Source: Demequina mangrovi (GTDB lineage Bacteria; Actinomycetota; Actinomycetes; Actinomycetales; Demequinaceae). Taken from it: a stretch of 64,000 nt of DNA. Positions 30,648 through 38,810 of the stretch are shown here, piece by piece. The first letter of the stretch is position 1. The number at the start of each line of letters is the position of its first letter. A program made the position numbers and the translations under genes. The stretch spans positions 124,001 through 188,000 of the forward strand of contig NZ_BBLU01000006.1 of the NCBI RefSeq assembly GCF_000759715.1, read 5' to 3'. Under the pieces are notes generated by a model. The model worked only from the letters and a program-made list of their open reading frames with translations, was not told the origin of the DNA and did not search any database.

Positions 30648-32759
30648 CTAGTCCGCGGGCGTGTCCTCTGGCTTGAGCTGGACGCGGCGCAGCAGTTGGG
30701 CGTTCGCGGCGACCACGATGGTCGAGAGGCTCATCGCGATCGCGGCGACGGCGGGCGGCATCGTGATCCCGGCCCATTGGAGCGCGCCCGCGGCGACCGG
30801 GATCGCGATCGCGTTGTAGGCGGTCGCCCACACGAGGTTCTGGCGCATCTTCCGGTAGCTCGCGTGCGAGAGCTCGATCACGCCGACCACGCCACGGGGG
30901 TCCGAGCTCGCGAGCACCACGCCGGCGGCCTCCATGGCGACGTCCGTGCCCGCGCCGATGGCCAGCCCCACGTCGGCGCGCGCGAGGGCCGGCGCGTCGT
31001 TGACCCCGTCGCCCACCATGGCGACCTTCTTGCCGTCGCCTTGGAGGTCCGCCACCGCCTGGTCCTTGTCGTCGGGAAGGACCTCGGCGAACACGTCGTC
31101 GATGCCGAGCTCGCCCGCCACCGCATCGGCCACGGCCAGCGAGTCGCCGGTGATGAGGGCGACGTCGATCCCGCGGGCGTGGAGCGCCTCGACCGCGCGG
31201 CGCGACTCCTCCCGGATCGGGTCCGCGGTGGTGAAGGCCCCGACCGCCTCGCCGTCGACCACGACGGTGAGCACGGCGCCGCCCTTCTCGCGCCACCGGG
31301 CCGCCGCATCGTCCAGCGACTCGGGCGCCTCGATGCCCAGGTGGTCGAGCAGGCTTGGCCCGCCGACCGCGACGTCGTGACCGTCGACGCGCGCGCGGAC
31401 CCCGCGACCCGGGAGCGTGTCGGCGTCCTCGGCGGTGGGAAGGTCGAGCCCGCGGACCTCGGCCGCCGCGACCACGGCCCGGCCGATGGGGTGCTCGGAG
31501 TCGGACTCGGCGGCTGCGGCGAGCGCGAGCATGCGGTCCTCGTCCCAGCCGTCGATCGCGACCGCATCGGTGAGCGCGTGCTCGCCGCGGGTCAGCGTGC
31601 CGGTCTTGTCGAAGAGGACGGCGTCGACGGTCCGCATGGCCTCGAGCGCCGCGGTGTCCTTCACCAGGATGCCCTGCTTCGCGGAGGTGGACGTCGCGAT
31701 CGCGATCACCAGGGGGATCGCGAGACCGAGCGCGTGCGGGCACGCGATCACCAGGACGGAGACGGCGGCGGTGAGGCCCTGAGCCGGCTCCCCGAGGGCG
31801 GCATGGACGGCGAACGTGAGCGCCGCCGCGCCGAGAGCGATCCAGAACAGCCAGGCGGCGGCACGGTCCGCGAGCCTGCGGGTGCCCGAGCGGCTGTTCT
31901 GGGCGTCCTGGACCATGCGCTGGATCCCCGCGAGCGCCGTGTCGTCGCCGGTCGCGGTGACCTCGACGCGCAGGGAGCCGTCGGTCGCGACGGTGCCGGC
32001 GACCACGTGGTCGCCCTCGGTCTTCGCGACGGGGGAGGACTCGCCCGTGATCATCGACTCGTCGACGCTCGCCTCGCCCGTGACGATGGTGCCGTCGGCG
32101 GGGACACGGCCGCCCGGCCTGACGACGACGACGTCGCCGCTGCCGAGGTCGCCGATGCTCACGTGCTCCGTCCTCCCGCCGCCGTCCGCGCTTACGCGCT
32201 CCGCGTCATCGGGCAGCAGCTCGGCGAGCGCCTGCAGGGCGCCCTGCGCCTGCCCGACCGCCTTCATCTCCTGCCAGTGGCCGAGCAGCATCACCACGAT
32301 CAGCGCCGCGAGCTCCCACCAGAAGCTCAGTCCGCCGATGCCGAGCGTGGCCGCGGCGGAGGCGAGGAAGGCGACGGTGATCGCCAGCGAGATGAGAGTC
32401 ATCATCCCGGGCTTGCGGGCCGTGAGCTCGTCGCGCCAGGCCATGCTGAGGAACGGCCAGCCGCCCCACACGAAGATCACGGTGCCCAGCAGCGGCGGGA
32501 TCCACGCGCTGCCGGGGAGGTCGTAGCCGAGCCAGCCCTCGACCATCTCGCTCGTGGCGATCACGGGGACCGCGAGCACCAGGTTCCACCAGAAGAGCGT
32601 CCTGAAGAGCGCGGCGTGGCCGCTGTGGTCCGTGCCGTGGTGGGCGTGCGAGCCGTGGGCGTCCTGCGCGTGCTCGTGGTCGTCGGGATGGGCCTCGGAG
32701 CGGTCGTGGTCGTCGGGCGCGGGCGCCTCGTGCGCCATCGTGCCGTGGTCGTGTGCCAT
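30648..32759 (-). CDS. CopB-type copper-exporting P-type ATPase
   Basis: 703 residues. The N-terminus is His/Asp-rich (about 1-55) and replaces a CxxC metal domain. The membrane metal site is CPH (ACPHALGLAIP), which marks the P1B-3/CopB subgroup that exports copper. The phosphorylation motif DKTGTLT, TGES actuator loop and MVGDGVNDAPAL hinge are intact. A strong GAGGAGG sets the start at 32759. A MerR-type promoter lies immediately upstream, so it is probably copper-induced. Confidence 0.94.
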   Translation of the reverse strand: MAHDHGTMAHEAPAPDDHDRSEAHPDDHEHAQDAHGSHAHHGTDHSGHAALFRTLFWWNLVLAVPVIATSEMVEGWLGYDLPGSAWIPPLLGTVIFVWGGWPFLSMAWRDELTARKPGMMTLISLAITVAFLASAAATLGIGGLSFWWELAALIVVMLLGHWQEMKAVGQAQGALQALAELLPDDAERVSADGGGRTEHVSIGDLGSGDVVVVRPGGRVPADGTIVTGEASVDESMITGESSPVAKTEGDHVVAGTVATDGSLRVEVTATGDDTALAGIQRMVQDAQNSRSGTRRLADRAAAWLFWIALGAAALTFAVHAALGEPAQGLTAAVSVLVIACPHALGLAIPLVIAIATSTSAKQGILVKDTAALEAMRTVDAVLFDKTGTLTRGEHALTDAVAIDGWDEDRMLALAAAAESDSEHPIGRAVVAAAEVRGLDLPTAEDADTLPGRGVRARVDGHDVAVGGPSLLDHLGIEAPESLDDAAARWREKGGAVLTVVVDGEAVGAFTTADPIREESRRAVEALHARGIDVALITGDSLAVADAVAGELGIDDVFAEVLPDDKDQAVADLQGDGKKVAMVGDGVNDAPALARADVGLAIGAGTDVAMEAAGVVLASSDPRGVVGVIELSHASYRKMRQNLVWATAYNAIAIPVAAGALQWAGITMPPAVAAIAMSLSTIVVAANAQLLRRVQLKPEDTPAD

Positions 32760-32791
32760 GGGGACCTCCTCAGGAGAAGCAACAACTCCGC

Positions 32792-32823
32792 ACGCTATTC
32801 CTTCCATCCCGCTGGAAGGTCAA
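32792..32823 (-). promoter_or_regulatory. MerR/CueR-type promoter-operator of the copper ATPase
   Basis: On the minus strand TTGACC (-35) and TAGCGT (-10) are separated by 20 bp, longer than normal. The spacer holds a 7-bp inverted repeat CCTTCCA/TGGAAGG with a 6-bp centre (32800-32819). Overlong spacing with a central CCTTCC-type dyad is the hallmark of MerR-family activators such as CueR. No MerR gene is present in the window. Confidence 0.8.
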
Positions 32824-32835
32824 GGGGTGTGGTGC

Positions 32836-34311
32836 TCACACATGCACGGAGGAGGCGACGAGGATGGCCGTCGCCACGACGATGCCTCCGAAGACCACCG
32901 TCTCGACGACGGTCCCGCGCCGCAGATGCGCGTGGGCCGGGTCCTGCTGCCCGCCGGCGGCGCCTCGCTCGAGCGCGGGGACCACGCGGAAGTGCGTGTA
33001 CGCGCCGATGCCGGCGGCGAGGAGCACCAGGCCCGCCTTGACCAGCAGCGTGACGCCCCAGCTCGACGTCCACAGGTCGCTCGGCTCGTCGACGATCGCC
33101 CAGGTGAGGGCCACTCCCGCGATCCCTACGACCACGACCGATGCGGCGGCGGCCACCCCGAACCGCGAGGCCATCGCCGCGGCCGCCGGGGGCCGGTCCT
33201 CGCGGCCGCGCCTGCGCATCACCGCGGCGAGCGTGACGGCGCCGCCCACCCAGACCGCCGCGGCGGCGAGGTGCGCGATGTCCGCGGCGAGCACGAGCGC
33301 CCGGGGCTCCGCGGTGTGGCTGTGCCCGCCGAGCACGTGGCCCGCGCCCGCGAGCAGCACCCCGGCGATCGCGCCCGCGGACGCCGCCGCCGAGCGCCAC
33401 GCGCCGAGCAGCATGAGCGCCCCGCCGGCGGCCTGCAGTCCCGCCACCCCGGCGAACGACCCCGCGAGGGCGTCGCCCAGCGCATCGGCGCCCAGCCCCT
33501 CCGAGAGCGAGCCGCCCGCGATGACCGCGGACCTGCCGACGATGCGCAGCGCGAGTCCGCCGAGCAGCAGCGCGCCGCACCAGCGCACGCCGGCGATGAC
33601 GCGCGGCTCGTCGACGCGATCCGGTCCGCGCATCGCGATCGCCGCGAAGGCGAGCGCGCCCGCGCCGACCAGGAGGGCCCACAGCGCGGTCGCGCTGCCG
33701 GCGCGTGCGAGGACGGTGGCGGGGGCGTCGCCCGTCTCGTCGTCCATCGCGGTGCCGTCGGTTGCCGTGATGGCGGGCGCGGGCGCGGGCGAGGACGACG
33801 TCGAGTCGGTCGCCGTGGCCGCGGGGGTGGCCGTCGGCGTGGCCGATGCACTCGCCGCGGCCCCCGCCGACGCTGTGGCGGACGCCGAAGCGGTGGGCGC
33901 CGGTAAGGCGTCGACGACCGTGAAGGAGGACGTGCCGTCGAGCGGGTGCCCGTCCTGCGCCGCGACCGTCCACTCGACGGTGTGCTCGCCGTCGACCAGC
34001 GGCTCGGCCGGCGTGGCGATCACCACCGCTCCCTCCTGCTCCTGCGTCACCTCCGCCGCCACCGCCCCCTCCGGTCCGGCGACGGTCGCGCCGTCGCCCA
34101 GGATCGTCACGGGCAGGGTGAACGTGAGGACGATGCGGTCGACGGGGCCGCTCACCGTGGCGCCGTCGGCGGGGTCGGTCGAGTCCAGCGCGGTGTGCGC
34201 GGAAGCGTGGGTGGCGGAAAGCAGGACGACTGCGAGCGCGAGCATCACCGCGACCAGCGCGCTGGCGGGGCCCGTGACGGGCCGCCGACCGGGGGAGTCG
34301 GGGACGCGCAT
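32836..34311 (-). CDS. CopC-CopD fusion copper resistance protein
   Basis: 491 residues. A signal peptide (about 1-38) leads to a mature N-terminus SAHTALDSTDPADG, where the first His is the CopC copper ligand; the CopC beta-sandwich ends near QDGHPLDGTSSF. A Pro/Ser/Thr-rich linker (about 135-190) joins a CopD-like domain with about eight membrane helices. Fusions of this kind (YcnJ type) take part in copper uptake or periplasmic copper handling. It ends 12 bp upstream of the copper ATPase operator, in the same direction. Confidence 0.92.
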   Translation of the reverse strand: MRVPDSPGRRPVTGPASALVAVMLALAVVLLSATHASAHTALDSTDPADGATVSGPVDRIVLTFTLPVTILGDGATVAGPEGAVAAEVTQEQEGAVVIATPAEPLVDGEHTVEWTVAAQDGHPLDGTSSFTVVDALPAPTASASATASAGAAASASATPTATPAATATDSTSSSPAPAPAITATDGTAMDDETGDAPATVLARAGSATALWALLVGAGALAFAAIAMRGPDRVDEPRVIAGVRWCGALLLGGLALRIVGRSAVIAGGSLSEGLGADALGDALAGSFAGVAGLQAAGGALMLLGAWRSAAASAGAIAGVLLAGAGHVLGGHSHTAEPRALVLAADIAHLAAAAVWVGGAVTLAAVMRRRGREDRPPAAAAMASRFGVAAAASVVVVGIAGVALTWAIVDEPSDLWTSSWGVTLLVKAGLVLLAAGIGAYTHFRVVPALERGAAGGQQDPAHAHLRRGTVVETVVFGGIVVATAILVASSVHV

Positions 34312-34389
34312 GCGTCACGAGCCTAGGCGCGGGCACGAGGACGCGCGAGGGGTGCCTCCACGCCGGAGCCCGGCCCGGGGTGAGGCGCG

Positions 34390-34800
34390 CTACTCCGGCT
34401 CGACCTGCGTGAAGAGCGTGAGCTGCACGCCCAGCGGCGTCTCGAGGCGCGCGTTGAGCGAGCCCCACGGCGTGCGGGTCGGCGGCGCGACCTCGACCGC
34501 GCCGCCCGCGAGCGCGGCGTCGGTGGCCGCCGCCGCATCGTCCACCTCCAGGGCGACGCGCATCTCCCGGGAGACGGGGCGTCCGACCTCGAGCTCGTCG
34601 ATGAGGTCGCGCTGCGGCGTGTTGACCAGCTCGAGCGTCGCGCGTCCCGCCTCGAGCACCACGACGCGCGCGTCGCCGTCGTCGGTGGGGGTGGTGAGGT
34701 CGAGCTCGGCGGGCATGCCGAGGGCGTCGCGGAAGAGCGCGAGGGCGCCGTCGAGGTCGTCGGCGTGGAGGACGAGGCGGAGCTGCAGGGTTCCGGTCAT
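34390..34800 (-). CDS. VOC family (glyoxalase-like) protein
   Basis: 136 residues with one vicinal-oxygen-chelate module repeat pair: LQLRLVLHADDLDGALALFRD at the start and TPWGSLNARLETPLGVQLTLF at the end are typical strand-helix segments. The start MTGTLQL is chosen over an upstream in-frame ATG because the longer version is basic and unlike the family. Function (dioxygenase-like, antibiotic binding or other) is unknown. Confidence 0.85.
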   Translation of the reverse strand: MTGTLQLRLVLHADDLDGALALFRDALGMPAELDLTTPTDDGDARVVVLEAGRATLELVNTPQRDLIDELEVGRPVSREMRVALEVDDAAAATDAALAGGAVEVAPPTRTPWGSLNARLETPLGVQLTLFTQVEPE

Positions 34801-34857
34801 GCCGCCACGGTGCGTCCGCGGCGGCATGACCGTCAACCGTTCAGAGATGCATCGGGC

Positions 34858-36765
34858 TCAGAGGTACATCGGCGTGAGCGCCTCGTAGTCCTCGACCTTG
34901 GCGTCCGTGAGGCAGGCCTGGATGATCTCGCGGCCCAGCGGGTCGAGGTCGTCCGTGAGGAACTTCTGGAGCTCGGACTTGAAGAAGCCGGTGAGGATCG
35001 CGCAGCCGGCGTCGTAGGCCGCGGTGCCCACCTGGGACTGCATCTCGGGGCGCAGCAGGGTGCGGCGGATCGGCTGGCCGTCGAGCGTCATCTCCTTGGG
35101 CGAGTAGCCGAACAGCGGGCAGCGGGCGGGCTCCAGCTGGTCGGCACGCATGCGGCCGCCGCCCTTGCGCGCCAGCCACTCGCGCGTGAGCCACTCGGCC
35201 GAGAAGCCGACCTTGTAGGCGCCGATGTGCTGGTTGGGGGTGAGCACGTAGCGCGTGCGGTTGAACTCGAGGATCTGCTTGAGGAGCAGGTTCGCGGCCT
35301 CGACCTGGGTGCCGGTCGAGAACGGCCAGTACGAGCCGACGCCCTCGGACACCATGCCGCCGTGCTCGAGGCGCTTGACCGCATCGGCCGCCTCGCCGAT
35401 CGACGGGTTCTTGTCGCCGCGCGGGGCGATGAGGCGCCACAGCCACGCGATGGCCGGCGGCACGAAGTGCGTCATGCCCATGATCCCGTAGGTCGGGTTG
35501 TCGGCGGTGCACGCGGGCATGCGGGCGCCGAACGTGCGCACGTCCACGGGCTCGGGCTGGTGGACGATGCCGTGGATCATCGAGCGGGGGATGACCACGC
35601 GCGGGTTGGGGCACGGCTTCCCGGTCGAGTCGAGCGTGTGCTCCCACGGCAGCACCGTGGCGTCGGGCGTGCCGTCGAGGCTGAAGAACACCAGCGGGGT
35701 GTCGGGGTGGATGACGGCCCGCTCGAAGTGGACGTCCGCGCCGTACGCCTTGAGGTTGTCGACGCGCACGAACCAGCCGTCCTCGGCGTCGGCGACGACC
35801 ATCTTGCCGCTGCCGTCCTGCACCGCGGGGTGGCACAGCGTCATGTCGTCGGTGACGGGTGCGAGATCGCAGGTCTCGGACAGGGTGATGAGGTACTCCT
35901 CGCCGGTGACCACGTTCTCGCCCAGCAGGATGCGGCCATCGTCCTCGCGGCGCAGGTCCTGGCACATCTCGGACTTGCCGCCGCCCGAGGCGCCCTCGTG
36001 CATGATGACCGTCTCGTTGTCGTACGGCGTGGTGACGCGCACCGACGAGGCGTGGGCGGTGATCCAGCCCTCCTGCTCGCCGATGTCGAGCAGCACCGAG
36101 AACACGCCCTTCTTGGCGCTGGGGCCGGGGTAGAGGTTGTACGCGAAGATCTCGTGGAGCGTCTCCGAGCGGTCGTGGACCACCACCTGCTTGCCGTCGA
36201 AGTGCGTGTGGCGGAACGGCGGGGCGACGTAGAGGATCGAGCGCGGCGCGAAGTCGTCGAGCTCGTCGAAGGTCACCCAGCCCTGGAGGTCGACCAGCGC
36301 GGTCGCGAAGAACGCGGAGTTCACCGGCATGATCGCGATCGACGGCGAGCCGTGCGTGAGGCCGCCGGCCTTGAACGGCACCACCACGAGGTCCTGGTGC
36401 CTCAGCCACTCCATCGTGTCCGCGCGCGTGCCGTCGAAGGCGTGCCCGAAGCGGTCGAAGAAGCGGGTCTTGTCGGTGGGGCGGTCGTCCGCGATGACCA
36501 TGCACTGCGGGTCGCGCCGGCGCATGTAGTCCTCGGGGTAGTTGACCGCGATGCCGTTGCGGCAGCGGGTCACGGTGGCCTCGGTGAGGACCTCGCCGTC
36601 GACGTCGTAGTCGACGCTGAAGACCGGGCCTCCGTCCGGGCCGAGCGCCAGGGCGTAGAGCTCCTCGCGCGTCGCCGGCACCGTCACCGAGGGGGCGGTG
36701 GCGAGGACGTCGCGGACCTCCGGGGAGAGGGTCAGCTTGTCCAGGTAGGTCAGGGTGTGCAGCAC
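34858..36765 (-). CDS. DUF4914 protein (PEP-carboxykinase-like nucleotide-binding protein)
   Basis: 635 residues from a GTG at 36765 preceded by AAGGAG. A P-loop-like motif EGASGGGKSEM lies near residue 255. The overall sequence, including LEHGGMVSEGVGSYWPFSTGTQ and NPTYGIMGMTHFVPPAIAWLW, resembles the DUF4914 family, which shares a PEPCK-like fold, rather than classical GTP- or ATP-dependent PEPCK. A catalytic role using a nucleoside triphosphate is likely; the substrate is unknown. The in-frame extension to 36870 lacks a ribosome-binding site. Confidence 0.75.
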   Translation of the reverse strand: MLHTLTYLDKLTLSPEVRDVLATAPSVTVPATREELYALALGPDGGPVFSVDYDVDGEVLTEATVTRCRNGIAVNYPEDYMRRRDPQCMVIADDRPTDKTRFFDRFGHAFDGTRADTMEWLRHQDLVVVPFKAGGLTHGSPSIAIMPVNSAFFATALVDLQGWVTFDELDDFAPRSILYVAPPFRHTHFDGKQVVVHDRSETLHEIFAYNLYPGPSAKKGVFSVLLDIGEQEGWITAHASSVRVTTPYDNETVIMHEGASGGGKSEMCQDLRREDDGRILLGENVVTGEEYLITLSETCDLAPVTDDMTLCHPAVQDGSGKMVVADAEDGWFVRVDNLKAYGADVHFERAVIHPDTPLVFFSLDGTPDATVLPWEHTLDSTGKPCPNPRVVIPRSMIHGIVHQPEPVDVRTFGARMPACTADNPTYGIMGMTHFVPPAIAWLWRLIAPRGDKNPSIGEAADAVKRLEHGGMVSEGVGSYWPFSTGTQVEAANLLLKQILEFNRTRYVLTPNQHIGAYKVGFSAEWLTREWLARKGGGRMRADQLEPARCPLFGYSPKEMTLDGQPIRRTLLRPEMQSQVGTAAYDAGCAILTGFFKSELQKFLTDDLDPLGREIIQACLTDAKVEDYEALTPMYL

Positions 36766-36940
36766 GCTCGACTCCTTCGGCTCGCGTTGTGGACGGGCGC
36801 AGAGCTGAGGGTGCGCGCCCTCCGGCGAGTGTGCCGAGTCAAAAGGAAAGGTAAAAGGGACGTAGGTCACGGGTCATGGACCGGGTCGCGTGGCCGCGCA
36901 GGAAGCAGGGACGATGCGTCGCGTCGGGGCATGGAAAAGT

Positions 36941-38407
36941 TCAGATCGCCGGGTCGTCGGCGGGTGCGGGCGGCTCCTCGGGCGCGCCTTCCGGCATCGT
37001 CCCTGAGCCGTCCTCGGCGATGCCTTCGGCGGCGCCCTCGGGCGAGCTCTCCGCGCGCAGCACCGCGAAGACCGCACCGGCGAGCGCGATCACGAGCGTG
37101 CCCAGCACCACGCCGACCGGTGTGAAGGGCCGCAGCGTCGCGTACAGCAGCAGGAAGACGGCGGCGAGCCAGATCCACAGCAGCCAGCCTCGCCTGCGGA
37201 GCAGCGCGCCGACCGCGGGGGAGCGCCAGCCGCGCTCGTCCAGCGCGGACGCGCCCCGGTCCGCCCAGCCGAGGCTCCGCTCGCGCGCGCTCGCGGCCGC
37301 GCTCGACCGCCCGAGCACGAGGCCCGCGAGGATCGCGACCGCGCCGGCGACGACGTACGCGATGAGCACGGCTCCCGGCTCGGCGGTGACGGCGCCGTAG
37401 ATCGCGCCGGTGGTGGCCGTGGGGACCTCGGTCGCGATCGCCGCGGCGACGATGTCGCCGGCGGTCGCGAGCACGAGCGCGAGGGTGGCGCCCACGATGA
37501 GCAGGAGCGTTCCGGCGACGATGCTCGCGCGGGGCCGGCGCGGGTGGACCAGGATGCCCGCGGCGATGAGGGCGAGCGCGATCCACGGCAGCACCGAGCC
37601 GACGGTCTTGAGGATGGAGTAGCCCAGGCGCGCCTGCGCGACCTTGGGGACCTCGGCGAGCGTGACGCTCACGTCGACGGTGGGGATCGAGTCCGCGAGG
37701 GTGAAGCCCGCGTCGACGAGCGCGGGCCTGAGCTCGTCGATGATCGGCGCGAGCTGAAGCGCGACCACCCCGGTCTCGTCGATGGTGACGGCGCCGTCCG
37801 CATCGGCCTCGAGCACGCCGACCACCTGCGCATGCGCGAGCGCGAGCGCCTGCTCCCATACGGTCACGAAGGCCTCGGTGCCGACCACCTGGGTGAGCGC
37901 GCTGCGGATCGCGACGCGCGCCTGGTCCGCGAGGAGCGGGCCCAGCACGTCTGCGGCGTTCGCGAGGCGCGGGGTCGAGCCCTCATCGATCACGCTCGCG
38001 AGGAGGTCCTCGACCAGGGCGTCCGTGTCGAGGGCCTCGTCGATCGCGGCGGTCGCCTCGTCGACCACGAAGGCCTGGACGTCGGGATCCTCGGCGAGCG
38101 GTGCGAGCGTGGCGACGAACACGTCGGTGTCGCCCACCATGCGGGCCGCGTAGGCCGAGACCGTCGCGAGCGGTGCGACCAGCGTGCCGAGCACGATGAG
38201 CAGGACGCCCAGGAAGGCGCGGCCGCGGGCGCTCGCTGGCGCCGGCCCCGGCGCGGCTGCCGCGGAGACAGGCCCGGGGGCGGGCGCGGCCGTCTCGAGC
38301 GAGGCGCGCAGCCGGGCGTTCTCGTCGATGGCCTCCTGGAGGCGCGCGTTCTCCGATTCGAGCTCGTGCAGGCGAGCCTCGAGCTGCGCCTTGGTCATCC
38401 CTGCCAT
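36941..38407 (-). CDS. Large membrane protein with N-terminal coiled coil
   Basis: 488 residues. Residues 3-40 form a coiled coil with heptads rich in Leu and Glu (LEARLHELESENARLQEAI). One membrane helix (about 62-88) is followed by an extracytoplasmic domain of about 185 residues, then six hydrophobic segments and an acidic tail. Family not recognised. GAGGAGG precedes the ATG. It is divergent from the SOS-controlled radical SAM gene, whose promoter lies about 80-110 bp upstream. Confidence 0.75.
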   Translation of the reverse strand: MAGMTKAQLEARLHELESENARLQEAIDENARLRASLETAAPAPGPVSAAAAPGPAPASARGRAFLGVLLIVLGTLVAPLATVSAYAARMVGDTDVFVATLAPLAEDPDVQAFVVDEATAAIDEALDTDALVEDLLASVIDEGSTPRLANAADVLGPLLADQARVAIRSALTQVVGTEAFVTVWEQALALAHAQVVGVLEADADGAVTIDETGVVALQLAPIIDELRPALVDAGFTLADSIPTVDVSVTLAEVPKVAQARLGYSILKTVGSVLPWIALALIAAGILVHPRRPRASIVAGTLLLIVGATLALVLATAGDIVAAAIATEVPTATTGAIYGAVTAEPGAVLIAYVVAGAVAILAGLVLGRSSAAASARERSLGWADRGASALDERGWRSPAVGALLRRRGWLLWIWLAAVFLLLYATLRPFTPVGVVLGTLVIALAGAVFAVLRAESSPEGAAEGIAEDGSGTMPEGAPEEPPAPADDPAI

Positions 38408-38485
38408 GGATCCTCCTCGCGACGCGCGCCCGATGTGCCGTCGCCCCTGGTCTCGAGCCTAAGGGACGCAGGTCCGCGCGGCGGA

Positions 38486-38514
38486 TTGACCTGCGATCGA
38501 ACAGGTGTTCGAAT
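38486..38514 (+). promoter_or_regulatory. LexA-controlled (SOS box) promoter of the interrupted radical SAM gene
   Basis: TTGACC (38486-38491), a 17-bp spacer and TCGAAT (38509-38514) form the promoter. TCGAACAGGTGTTCGA (38497-38512) has 6-bp inverted arms and fits the Gram-positive SOS box CGAAC-N4-GTTCG, overlapping the spacer and -10 box so that LexA would block transcription. The -10 ends 6 nt before the ATG at 38521, so the transcript is probably leaderless. Confidence 0.85.
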
Positions 38515-38520
38515 AGATGC

Positions 38521-38745
38521 ATGCGGTGGGAGGGACAGGCGCTGCGCGCCGAGAGCGACGAGGCGCTCCCCGCGCTCGCGAAGATTTCGAACCTGGTGCG
38601 GACGGTCACCACGCCAGAGTTCGCCGGGGTGACGTTCCACGAGGTGCTCGCGAAGAGCGCGCTCAACCGGGTGGGACCGGGCAGCGCGGTGCCGTTCACC
38701 TGGACGGTGAACCCGTACCGCGGCTGCACCCACGCGTGCGTGTAG
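38521..38745 (+). pseudogene. 5' fragment of radical SAM gene (Rv2578c / SPL-like), interrupted by element
   Basis: Encodes the first 73 residues of a radical SAM protein resembling Rv2578c and spore photoproduct lyase (MRWEGQALRAES..., PEFAGVTFHEVLAKSALNRV, NPYRGCTHAC). Translation stops at TAG 38743-38745, two codons into the integrated element. The CX3CX2C iron-sulfur motif is cut after its second Cys. Joining 38521-38738 to 47469-48333 restores a 360-residue frame with GCTHACVYCFAR intact. Without excision the gene cannot make an active enzyme. Confidence 0.95.
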
Positions 38746-38759
38746 TCACTATTTTCATC
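38717..38759 (+). other. attL: left junction of the integrated element
   Basis: Host half ends CACGCG, followed by the shared core TGCGT (38737-38741), then the element arm 38740-38759. The core recurs at 47467-47471. Predicted crossover dinucleotide is TG at 38737-38738. Confidence 0.85.
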
Positions 38760-38810
38760 TAGGTTCGTCCTCGGAGGGCTTCACGCCCCGCATGAGAGAA
38801 TCGAGGACCG

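Noticed and set aside
34858-36765. Classical GTP-dependent PEP carboxykinase
   Set aside because: The characteristic PEPCK kinase motifs are not found; the P-loop-like GASGGGKSEM and overall pattern fit DUF4914 better.
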